A model generated the notes under the pieces. That model was not told the DNA's origin. It made no database searches and worked only from the letters and a program-made list of their open reading frames with translations. Shown piece after piece: positions 15,587 to 22,200 of a DNA stretch of 22,200 nt. The translations under genes were made by a program, and so were the position numbers. The stretch's first letter is position 1. Each line of letters begins with the position of its first letter. The DNA is from Psychroflexus sp. (lineage in GTDB: Bacteria; Bacteroidota; Bacteroidia; Flavobacteriales; Flavobacteriaceae): the NCBI GenBank assembly GCA_003565575.1, contig PXBV01000137.1, forward strand, positions 1-22,200, in the 5' to 3' direction.

Positions 15587-18088
15587 ATGATAAAGTCTTT
15601 TTTATTCGGGATAATCCTTTTGCTGTTCCTTCCTGCCAAGGCTCAAGAGCCGGAAAAACTAACTTCCAATGAAATCTATCAACAACTTAAGTCGCTTAAT
15701 TTTTTAGGAAATGTTTTATATGTAGCGGCTCATCCAGATGATGAGAACACGAGTCTAATCACTTATTTCTCCAAACACATTCACGCAACAACCACCTATT
15801 TATCCCTTACTCGAGGGGATGGTGGCCAAAACCTCATCGGTTCTGAACTTAGTGAAGAGCTAGGTATCATTCGTACTCAGGAATTACTAAACGCAAGAAA
15901 AATAGATGGTGGACACCAGTTTTTTTCTAGGGCTATAGATTTTGGATTTTCTAAAACCCCAGAAGAAACGCTCTCAATTTGGGATAAAGAAAAAATTCTA
16001 GGAGATGTAGTTTGGGCTATACGTAAACACAGACCGGACCTTATCATAAACAGATTTGACCACAGAACCTCTGGAAACACACATGGCCATCACACAGCCT
16101 CTGCTATTTTGAGCGTAGAAGCTTTTGAAAAATCTGGAGATGAATCCCTGTTTACAGAACAATTAGAACACGTGAAAGCTTGGAGCCCAAAACGTGCTTT
16201 TCATAATACCTCATGGTGGTTTTTTGGAAGTGAAGAAGCCTTTGAAGCAGCAGATAAATCCAACTTTATCAAACTAGAAATCAACAAGTTTTACCCGCTC
16301 AAAGGCCTTTCTAACAATGAAATATCCGCACTGAGCAGGAGTGAACATAAATCACAAGGCTTTGGTAATACTGGATCTAGAGGCGAAAAAGTAGAGTACA
16401 TTGAATTGATTAAGGGAGAACCCATAGACGGAAATAAGCCGTTTGCTGGAATAGACACCTCTTGGGATAGGATACCTGAAGGAAAAGCCATAGGTAAAGT
16501 CTTAAAAAAGGTAGAAAAAAACTTCGATTTTAATAAACCGTGGACAAGTGTTCCTGAATTATTGAAGGCGAAAGCTTTAATTGATAAAATTGAAGATGAG
16601 TTCTGGAGAGAACAAAAAAGCAAACAAATCCAGTCCATCATTATTGCCAGTCTAGGCCTGTTTGTAGAAGCTAAACATAGCAAGCCGTATGCCAATCCAG
16701 GCGACTTTCTAAACATTGATTTTGAAGTGATTAATAGAAGTCCGCAAAACATAAAATTAACCTCAATATCTCATTCTAAGCAAGCTTTAGACATAGCCTC
16801 TACGCAGCTAAATGAAAATCAAAATTATCAATTTTCTACAGAAATTCACCTGAAAGTTGAAATGGATAAGATAGGTGAAATAGAAAATTTCACAACTCCA
16901 TATTGGTTGAAAGAAAGCCCAGAATTGGGGATTTATAAAGTAAATCAACAAGAATTAATAGGACAACCAGAGTCTCCAAAACCCATAGAATTTATTTTTG
17001 AATTTGAGATCAATGGACACACATTAAAACTAGTAAAGCCTCTTATTTACAAATACAATGATCCCGTGAAAGGGGAGGTTTACCAAAATTTTGAAATTCT
17101 TCCAGAAGCCTCTCTAAATCTAAAAGAATCGGTTTACGTTTTCAAAAATTCAGAAAACAAAAGCATAAGTGTGGATGTAAAAGCGTTTAAAAATGAACTT
17201 TCTGGAGAGCTGACATTGAACATCCCAGAAGGTTGGAAGGTTACGCCAGAAACTCATCAAGTTCATATCAAAAACAAAGGAGCTTCAGCAAAATACACCT
17301 TTGATGTCATGCCTACAACAGATGGTGAAGCTATACTTTATCCAGAGCTAAATCTAGGAAGTTACACCCAAGACAAGAAGGTATCTACCATCAATTATGA
17401 ACACATAGGAATTCACAATCTTATTCAAAAGTCATCTGCCAAATTAGTTAATCTCGACATTGAAATAAGTGATAAAAAAATAGCATACATCCAAGGTGCA
17501 GGTTCCAGTGTTTCAAGTAATTTAAAAGATCTTGGATTCAAAATTCAAGAATTTTCTCCAGAACAAATCACAGAAGACCTATTAAAAAACTTTGATGTAG
17601 TACTGATGGGAATCCGTGCATATAATATATACGAAGAACTTGCTTTTAAACAAGATTTACTATTTGAATTTGTAGAAAATGGGGGAACAATGATTGTGCA
17701 ATACAACACCAATAGAGGTTTAAAAACACCAAATGTTGCCCCATATCCGATGAAAATATCCAGAGACCGTGTAACCGAAGAAGATGCTGAAGTAAAATTT
17801 ATAACCCCAAAACATAAAGTGCTTTATCATCCCAACAAAATTGAAGAAATCGATTTTAAAGGATGGGTGCAGGAGCGTGGCCTCTATTTTGCAGACGAGT
17901 GGTCTACAGAATTTTCTCCTGTCTTACTCATGAACGATAAAAATGAGCCTGTAAAAGCAGGAAGCCTTTTGATAAGTGAATATGGCGAAGGTCATTATAT
18001 TTACACTGGCTTGAGTTTTTTTAGAGAACTACCAGCTGGCGTTTCTGGAGCTTATAAACTGCTTTCAAACTTAATCTCCATTGACTAA
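15587..18088 (+). CDS. Secreted PIG-L (LmbE-like) family deacetylase, large multidomain form
   Basis: This 833-residue protein has a clear signal peptide (1-19, ending AKAQ) and is presumably periplasmic or exported. The PIG-L domain (about 40-290) has the zinc motif AHPDDE at 48-53 and a second motif GNTHGHH near 162-168. PIG-L enzymes remove the acetyl group from N-acetylglucosamine-type substrates. The middle (about 370-620) looks like beta-sandwich modules. The C-terminal region (about 625-833) resembles a ThuA/glutamine-amidotransferase-like alpha/beta domain (VVLMGIRAYNIY, NGGTMIVQYNTN), with no obvious catalytic cysteine. The substrate is unknown; a glycan or glycoconjugate is the likely class. 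A tiny membrane protein and a sodium:solute symporter follow directly, so breakdown and uptake of one substrate may be coupled. Confidence 0.88.
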   Translation: MIKSFLFGIILLLFLPAKAQEPEKLTSNEIYQQLKSLNFLGNVLYVAAHPDDENTSLITYFSKHIHATTTYLSLTRGDGGQNLIGSELSEELGIIRTQELLNARKIDGGHQFFSRAIDFGFSKTPEETLSIWDKEKILGDVVWAIRKHRPDLIINRFDHRTSGNTHGHHTASAILSVEAFEKSGDESLFTEQLEHVKAWSPKRAFHNTSWWFFGSEEAFEAADKSNFIKLEINKFYPLKGLSNNEISALSRSEHKSQGFGNTGSRGEKVEYIELIKGEPIDGNKPFAGIDTSWDRIPEGKAIGKVLKKVEKNFDFNKPWTSVPELLKAKALIDKIEDEFWREQKSKQIQSIIIASLGLFVEAKHSKPYANPGDFLNIDFEVINRSPQNIKLTSISHSKQALDIASTQLNENQNYQFSTEIHLKVEMDKIGEIENFTTPYWLKESPELGIYKVNQQELIGQPESPKPIEFIFEFEINGHTLKLVKPLIYKYNDPVKGEVYQNFEILPEASLNLKESVYVFKNSENKSISVDVKAFKNELSGELTLNIPEGWKVTPETHQVHIKNKGASAKYTFDVMPTTDGEAILYPELNLGSYTQDKKVSTINYEHIGIHNLIQKSSAKLVNLDIEISDKKIAYIQGAGSSVSSNLKDLGFKIQEFSPEQITEDLLKNFDVVLMGIRAYNIYEELAFKQDLLFEFVENGGTMIVQYNTNRGLKTPNVAPYPMKISRDRVTEEDAEVKFITPKHKVLYHPNKIEEIDFKGWVQERGLYFADEWSTEFSPVLLMNDKNEPVKAGSLLISEYGEGHYIYTGLSFFRELPAGVSGAYKLLSNLISID

Positions 18089-18092
18089 TAAA

Positions 18093-18206
18093 ATGACAAA
18101 AAAAACAAATACTTATCAGTGGAAATCCGCCTATACTTGGATATTAATTTGCAATGCCATTTATATTATTGGGTTCTACATATTCATGAGCTGGTTTCAA
18201 TCTTAA
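18093..18206 (+). CDS. Small single-pass membrane protein (37 residues) upstream of symporter
   Basis: ATG at 18093 to TAA at 18204-18206 encodes 37 residues. The N-terminus is hydrophilic and lysine-rich (MTKKTNTYQWKSAYTW), followed by one membrane helix of about 20 residues (ILICNAIYIIGFYIFMSWF). It fits neatly between the PIG-L stop (four bases before) and the symporter start (six bases after), in the same orientation, which is strong evidence that it is translated. Some sodium:solute symporters have small membrane partners encoded just upstream, such as YjcH with ActP and YhdT with PanF, although those are larger. A role as a symporter accessory subunit is inferred from position only. The positive N-terminus predicts N-in topology. 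Confidence 0.65.
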   Translation: MTKKTNTYQWKSAYTWILICNAIYIIGFYIFMSWFQS

Positions 18207-18212
18207 ACTCAT

Positions 18213-19901
18213 ATGGATAGCATAGACTTTATCATTTTGTTTGCCACATTAGCTTTTATTGTAATATATGGCAGCTTAAAATCCAGAAAAAACGCAAATG
18301 TAGATGACTTTATTAAAGGTGGCAACCAATCGCGCTGGTGGACTGTAGGTTTATCTGTTATGGCAACTCAAGCCAGTGCTATCACCTTCCTCTCTACACC
18401 AGGACAGGCATTTCACGACGGGATGGGCTTTGTACAGTTTTATTTTGGGCTACCCATTGCCATCATAATTATTTGCGTAGTTTTTTTACCTATCTATCAT
18501 CGTTTAAACGTATTTACCGCCTATGAATACTTGGAGTCGCGTTTCGATTTGAAAACCAGAAGTTTAACGGCGGGACTCTTCCTTATACAACGCAGTTTAG
18601 CCGCAGGTATTACTATTTATGCCCCATCTATTATCCTTTCTGCTGTAATGGGATGGAACTTATTTTACCTTAACATCAGTATTGGTCTATTAGTGATTAT
18701 TTACACAGTTACGGGAGGTACACAGGCAGTAAATGTGACTCAAAAACAACAAATGGGAGTTATCTTTTTAGGTTTAATAACTGCTTTTGTGCTTATCTTT
18801 TCCTATTTGCCAGATGACATTACATTCAATAAAGCTATGAAAATTGCTGGTGCAAATGATAAACTAAATGTGCTTGATTTTTCTTTTAGTTTTGATAACC
18901 GTTATACCTTCTGGAGTGGAATTATAGGCGGTAGTTTTTTGGCTCTATCTTACTTTGGGACAGACCAAAGTCAAGTACAGCGCTACCTGTCTGGTAAAAG
19001 CTTGAGAGAAAGCCAAATGGGATTAATTTTTAATGCTTTGCTAAAAATTCCTCTTCAATTTTTTATTTTACTGATAGGCGTTATGGTGTTTGTATTTTAT
19101 CAATTTAACTACTCGCCTATTCATTTTAATCCAGCTGCTCAGGATGCTATTTCTTCATCAGAATATAAATCTGAGTTTGAAGACTTAAAAGTAAGATTAG
19201 TAAACCTACAGGATAAAAAAAAGGAGCTAGCCAATCAGTTTGCAGCTTCAAATTCCTCATCACAATACATAACATTGCAAGAAGAATTAAGTCAACTTAA
19301 TTCCCGTGAATTAGAACTAAGAACTAAAGCAAAAGGTATTATTGAGCAAGTGGATAGTAAAATTGAAACCAACGATAAAGACTATGTATTTATTCATTTC
19401 ATCATCAATAACCTTCCTAAAGGCCTTGTGGGCTTATTACTTGCAGTTATACTTTCTGCTGCCATGTCCTCTACAGCATCGGAGCTTAACGCCTTAGCCT
19501 CAACTACCACGATTGACTTATACAAAAGGAATAAAAAAGGGAAGGTAAATGATAAACATTACGTCAATTCTACAAAATTATTTACGTTTGGCTGGGGAGT
19601 TTTTGCTATCATCTTTGCGTGTACTGCAAGCCTTTTTGATAACCTTATACAACTGGTCAATATAATTGGGTCTATTTTTTACGGTAATGTTCTAGGAATA
19701 TTTTTACTAGCATTTTTCATCAAATTTGTAAGAAGTCACGCCGTATTCACTGCTGCTTTAATTACACAAGTGATTGTAATCATTGGATATTTTCAAGACT
19801 GGATGCCATACCTTTGGCTGAACTTGTTCGGGTGTGGATTAGTCATCAGTATTGCTATACTTATCCAAACATTTTTAAAGGATTCAAGAGTGGAAGTATA
19901 A
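18213..19901 (+). CDS. Sodium:solute symporter (SSS family) with extramembrane coiled-coil loop
   Basis: This 562-residue protein has about 13 membrane segments of the LeuT-fold SSS family. Typical marks are ASAITFLSTPGQAF near 50-64, TVTGGTQAVNVTQ near 165-178, the FGTDQSQVQRYLSG loop near 250-262, and AAMSSTASELNALAS near 415-430, where the serines and neighbouring residues form the Na2 site. Between hydrophobic segments ending near 300 and resuming near 395 there is a hydrophilic, leucine-heptad stretch (about 312-390) that looks like a coiled coil. By analogy with vSGLT it would be periplasmic. The substrate cannot be assigned; candidates are sugars, sialic or other organic acids, given the upstream PIG-L deacetylase. 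A strong hairpin ends the unit. Confidence 0.9.
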   Translation: MDSIDFIILFATLAFIVIYGSLKSRKNANVDDFIKGGNQSRWWTVGLSVMATQASAITFLSTPGQAFHDGMGFVQFYFGLPIAIIIICVVFLPIYHRLNVFTAYEYLESRFDLKTRSLTAGLFLIQRSLAAGITIYAPSIILSAVMGWNLFYLNISIGLLVIIYTVTGGTQAVNVTQKQQMGVIFLGLITAFVLIFSYLPDDITFNKAMKIAGANDKLNVLDFSFSFDNRYTFWSGIIGGSFLALSYFGTDQSQVQRYLSGKSLRESQMGLIFNALLKIPLQFFILLIGVMVFVFYQFNYSPIHFNPAAQDAISSSEYKSEFEDLKVRLVNLQDKKKELANQFAASNSSSQYITLQEELSQLNSRELELRTKAKGIIEQVDSKIETNDKDYVFIHFIINNLPKGLVGLLLAVILSAAMSSTASELNALASTTTIDLYKRNKKGKVNDKHYVNSTKLFTFGWGVFAIIFACTASLFDNLIQLVNIIGSIFYGNVLGIFLLAFFIKFVRSHAVFTAALITQVIVIIGYFQDWMPYLWLNLFGCGLVISIAILIQTFLKDSRVEV

Positions 19902-19926
19902 TCCGGGCTCAGTCACATTCATACAT

Positions 19927-19968
19927 AAAACCAAAAAACCGCTTCTATCAAAGCGGTTTTTTGGTTTT
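19927..19968. terminator. Strong bidirectional intrinsic terminator
   Basis: Arms 19927-19944 and 19951-19968 are perfect 18-base reverse complements around the six-base loop CTATCA. The core is ACCGCTT / AAGCGGT flanked by A-runs and T-runs, so it has terminator form in both directions. It lies between the symporter stop (19901) and the DUF2911 stop (20007), which converge. Confidence 0.9.
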
Positions 19969-20006
19969 TAAAGAATAAGTTACCTCTTTTAATGGGATAA
20001 TTGATT

Positions 20007-20849
20007 TTATTTAGCACCCCATTCTTTAAGAGAATCTTCATTCATTTTTACGTAATCTGCATTACCAGCTTTCTTAGCACCAGCAAGAGAAGCTTTTGCA
20101 GTTTCAATTGCTTTATCTTTTTTACCGTTAGCAGCGTAGATAAGTGACTGTTCTCTTAATGTCCAATAAGGTTTAGTAGAAGACATTTCCATTCCTTTTT
20201 CCATCCACTCTTCAGCTTTATCTAATTCTTTTCCAGCATTGAAAAAGTAGGATGCAGAACTAAAATAATCATTTGCAGAAGGGCCATTCATTAAGGCATT
20301 GATGTTTTCCATCACGAGTTCATCTGTAGGAAATTCAATAGGAATTTCAACTTTAGTGGTTTCCCAGAAAATTACTAAATGTGCTTTATCCATTTCTATA
20401 TCATCAAAATCTATAGTAAACGTTTCTGTATGTTGGTTCATGGTTTCTACAGGAACATTTACCATAGCGGCAACTTCGTCTTCATTCCATGTGGAAGGAA
20501 GTCCCCAACTATCTGTCTTTTCATAAAAAAACACATCCCAACTTTCCTTTTTTGGAATGCTATAAATCGAATAACTTCCAGCTCCCAGGACTTGACCCGC
20601 TATTTCAACGTCATCAGAAAAGGTGATAATCGTATTCTCATTAGCTCCTGTTCTCCATCTTTTATCAAGAGGAACTAGGTTACCAAAGACTTGCCTCCCT
20701 TTAGCAGAAGGTCTTGAGTAGGCCACAGTAACATCTGATAGTCCAACGTTTTGACTAATCATAGCGTTTGGACTTGCCTGCGGGGTTTCTAATTGTGCAT
20801 AAGTAGCCATAAAAGCAATACATGCTAATGCTGTAAAGATTGTTTTCAT
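20007..20849 (-). CDS. Secreted DUF2911 domain-containing protein
   Basis: This 280-residue protein has a signal peptide (about 1-19, MKTIFTALACIAFMATYAQ), so it is periplasmic or exported. The DUF2911 region (about 22-180) has the family marks VTVAYSRPSAKGRQVFG, WRTGANENT and GAGSYSIYSIP. The C-terminal 90 residues are helical with a TPR-like rhythm (AEEWMEKGMEM, KKDKAIETAKASL). DUF2911 proteins are common in Bacteroidota and have no established function that I know of. The gene stands alone, convergent with the symporter and divergent from kdsA. Its upstream region has only a near match to the -7 box. Start choice is firm because the signal peptide begins at this ATG. Confidence 0.9.
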   Translation of the reverse strand: MKTIFTALACIAFMATYAQLETPQASPNAMISQNVGLSDVTVAYSRPSAKGRQVFGNLVPLDKRWRTGANENTIITFSDDVEIAGQVLGAGSYSIYSIPKKESWDVFFYEKTDSWGLPSTWNEDEVAAMVNVPVETMNQHTETFTIDFDDIEMDKAHLVIFWETTKVEIPIEFPTDELVMENINALMNGPSANDYFSSASYFFNAGKELDKAEEWMEKGMEMSSTKPYWTLREQSLIYAANGKKDKAIETAKASLAGAKKAGNADYVKMNEDSLKEWGAK

Positions 20850-20936
20850 ATTGAATTTAATTTAGTTCGTAATTAACTGCATAAAGATATAAACTTTAAT
20901 AGTTAAAAAAATTTTAAGTTTTACAAAAAACTAAAG

Positions 20937-20968
20937 TTTCTAAATACATATTGAAATCCTTACCTTTG
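20937..20968 (+). promoter_or_regulatory. Predicted promoter for kdsA
   Basis: TACCTTTG (20961-20968) matches TAnnTTTG exactly, with TTTC (20937-20940, one mismatch to TTTG) 20 bases upstream as a -33 element. The leader to the ATG at 20982 is very short. This position also argues against the TTG at 20979 as the start. Confidence 0.45.
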
Positions 20969-20981
20969 AAAAAAATATTTG

Positions 20982-21803
20982 ATGAATCTTAATCTTATTC
21001 CAAAACTTAAACATACTCAAACTTCCAATTTTTTCTTACTGGCTGGCCCTTGTGCTATTGAAGGTGAAGAGATGGCCTTCAGAATTGCAGAACGTATTCT
21101 AAAGATAACCGATAAACTTGAAATTCCTTTTATCTTTAAAGGCTCTTTTAAAAAAGCCAACCGTAGCAGGATAGATAGCTTCACGGGAATAGGTGATGAA
21201 AAAGCGCTGAAGATTCTTGATAAAGTAGGTCAACATCTAGATATCCCTACGGTTACAGATATTCACCAAGAAACCGACGCTGCTTTAGCTGCTAATTATG
21301 TAGATGTACTTCAAATTCCAGCGTTTCTAGTCAGACAAACCGATTTGTTAGTAGCTGCTGCTAAGACAGATAAGGTCATTAATCTTAAAAAGGGACAATT
21401 TATGAGTCCTGAAAGCATGCAACATGCGGTACAAAAAGTAAAAGATTCTGGAAATGACAAAGTTTTGATTACAGACCGCGGTACTATGTTTGGTTATCAA
21501 GATTTGGTCGTTGACTTTAGAGGTCTACCTACTATGAAGCGTTACGCTTCTACTGTTTTGGATGTAACGCATTCTTTACAACAGCCCAACCAGTCCTCTG
21601 GTGTGACTGGCGGCAGACCAGAAATGATAGAAACCATAGCGAGAGCAGGTATTGTAAATCACGTGGATGGGTTATTTATAGAAACTCATTTTAAGCCCAG
21701 TGAAGCCAAAAGTGATGGGGCCAATATGCTCGATCTAGAGCTTCTAGAAGGTCTGCTTACACGACTTGTACAGATACGTAAAACCATAAATAGCTTTAGC
21801 TAG
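20982..21803 (+). CDS. kdsA: 3-deoxy-8-phosphooctulonate synthase (Kdo-8-phosphate synthase)
   Basis: The protein has 273 residues from the ATG at 20982, which follows an in-frame TTG at 20979. It condenses arabinose-5-phosphate with phosphoenolpyruvate to give Kdo-8-phosphate for lipopolysaccharide. Motifs include LAGPCAIEG (20-28), KGSFKKANRSR near 54-64, TDIHQ near 92, ITDRGTMFGYQDLVVDF near 165-181 and GVTGGRPE near 208. Cys24 in the first motif, with His in DVTHSLQQP, Glu in FIETHF and Asp in SDGANML, are the four ligands of the metal-dependent class (Aquifex type); the metal-free E. coli enzyme has Asn in place of the Cys. The KdsC phosphatase for the next step is encoded at 12080-12583. 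Repeat DNA follows immediately. Confidence 0.96.
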   Translation: MNLNLIPKLKHTQTSNFFLLAGPCAIEGEEMAFRIAERILKITDKLEIPFIFKGSFKKANRSRIDSFTGIGDEKALKILDKVGQHLDIPTVTDIHQETDAALAANYVDVLQIPAFLVRQTDLLVAAAKTDKVINLKKGQFMSPESMQHAVQKVKDSGNDKVLITDRGTMFGYQDLVVDFRGLPTMKRYASTVLDVTHSLQQPNQSSGVTGGRPEMIETIARAGIVNHVDGLFIETHFKPSEAKSDGANMLDLELLEGLLTRLVQIRKTINSFS

Positions 21804-21854
21804 TTAAAAACACTTAAACCCTACTTAGGGACAGTTTTGAATGCTAGGATGTTG

Positions 21855-22083
<229 letters not shown>

Positions 22084-22116
22084 AAACTTTTAAACTTTAC
22101 GAACTTTCAAACTTTA
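22084..22116 (+). repeat. AAACTTT-type units linking repeat copies 1 and 2
   Basis: These 33 bases consist of AAACTTT and GAACTTTC units. The 23 bases 22095-22117 repeat 22061-22083 exactly at a shift of 34. The copy 1 to copy 2 distance is 102, three times 34. Confidence 0.8.
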
Positions 22117-22185
22117 TGAACTTTACGAATCCCGCAAACACGGGACAACCGCTTTGCTATTGCTTTACGAACTTTCAAACTTTAT
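22117..22185 (+). repeat. 69-bp direct repeat, copy 2
   Basis: Exact copy of 22015-22083, including the CCCG/CGGG hairpin. Copy 3 begins directly at its end, 68 bases after its start. Confidence 0.9.
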
Positions 22186-22200
22186 GAACTTTACGAATCC
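22185..22200 (+). repeat. Third copy of the direct repeat, cut by the window end
   Basis: TGAACTTTACGAATCC matches the first 16 bases of copies 1 and 2, so the array continues beyond the window. Confidence 0.8.

Noticed and set aside
16291..16752. 153-codon minus-strand ORF
   Set aside because: It is antisense to the PIG-L gene, whose frame is supported by domain motifs; the antisense protein has no recognisable features.
20299..20678. Two plus-strand ORFs of 75 and 99 codons
   Set aside because: Both are antisense to the DUF2911 gene and have low-complexity, unfamiliar sequences.
21819..21830. CCCTA-CT-TAGGG mini-hairpin as the kdsA terminator
   Set aside because: Only five base pairs with a two-base loop and no T-run, so too weak to support as a terminator.

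Overview
The window looks like a chromosomal housekeeping segment from a member of the Flavobacteriaceae (phylum Bacteroidota). Four things point there: a GldA-type gliding-motility ABC ATPase; a fused CcsB-CcsA cytochrome c maturation protein of about 1,070 residues; short AT-rich leaders without clear Shine-Dalgarno sites; and several -7 boxes matching the Bacteroidota promoter TAnnTTTG. The organism makes Kdo-type lipopolysaccharide (kdsA and kdsC are both here) and c-type cytochromes. I see no phage, insertion sequence, CRISPR array, tRNA or rRNA.

Layout. (1) 1-1654, minus strand: a tight operon rsgA - dtd - MazG-like pyrophosphohydrolase, the last one cut by the window edge. (2) 1864-5482, plus strand: gldA, two tandem overlapping DUF368 paralogues (candidate undecaprenyl-phosphate translocases) and aroE. 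(3) 5483-5619: three stacked perfect hairpins between convergent genes. (4) 5620-11102, minus strand: an Aquifex-type aconitase and the CcsBA fusion, separated by a 281-base gap with a 35-codon ORF and a terminator-like hairpin. (5) 11341-15517, plus strand: a compact six-gene operon, DUF2520 Rossmann protein - kdsC - UbiA prenyltransferase - maf - lipoprotein - minimal MscS channel, with gaps of 15 bases or less. (6) 15587-19901, plus strand: a secreted 833-residue PIG-L family deacetylase, an uncatalogued 37-residue single-TM protein, and a sodium:solute symporter with a coiled-coil loop, closed by a strong hairpin. (7) 20007-20849, minus strand: secreted DUF2911 protein. (8) 20982-21803, plus strand: kdsA. 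(9) 21804-22200: non-coding repeat DNA, a heptamer/octamer purine-rich tract followed by copies of a longer direct repeat that runs off the window.

The main themes are the cell envelope (Kdo synthesis, lipid carrier recycling, a polyprenyl or ether-lipid transferase, a mechanosensitive channel, a lipoprotein) and central metabolism and respiration (aconitase, AroE, cytochrome c maturation). No clearly new multi-gene system such as a defence island is visible. The least explained parts are the repeat block at the right end, the tandem DUF368 pair, the small membrane protein beside the symporter, and the stacked hairpins after aroE.
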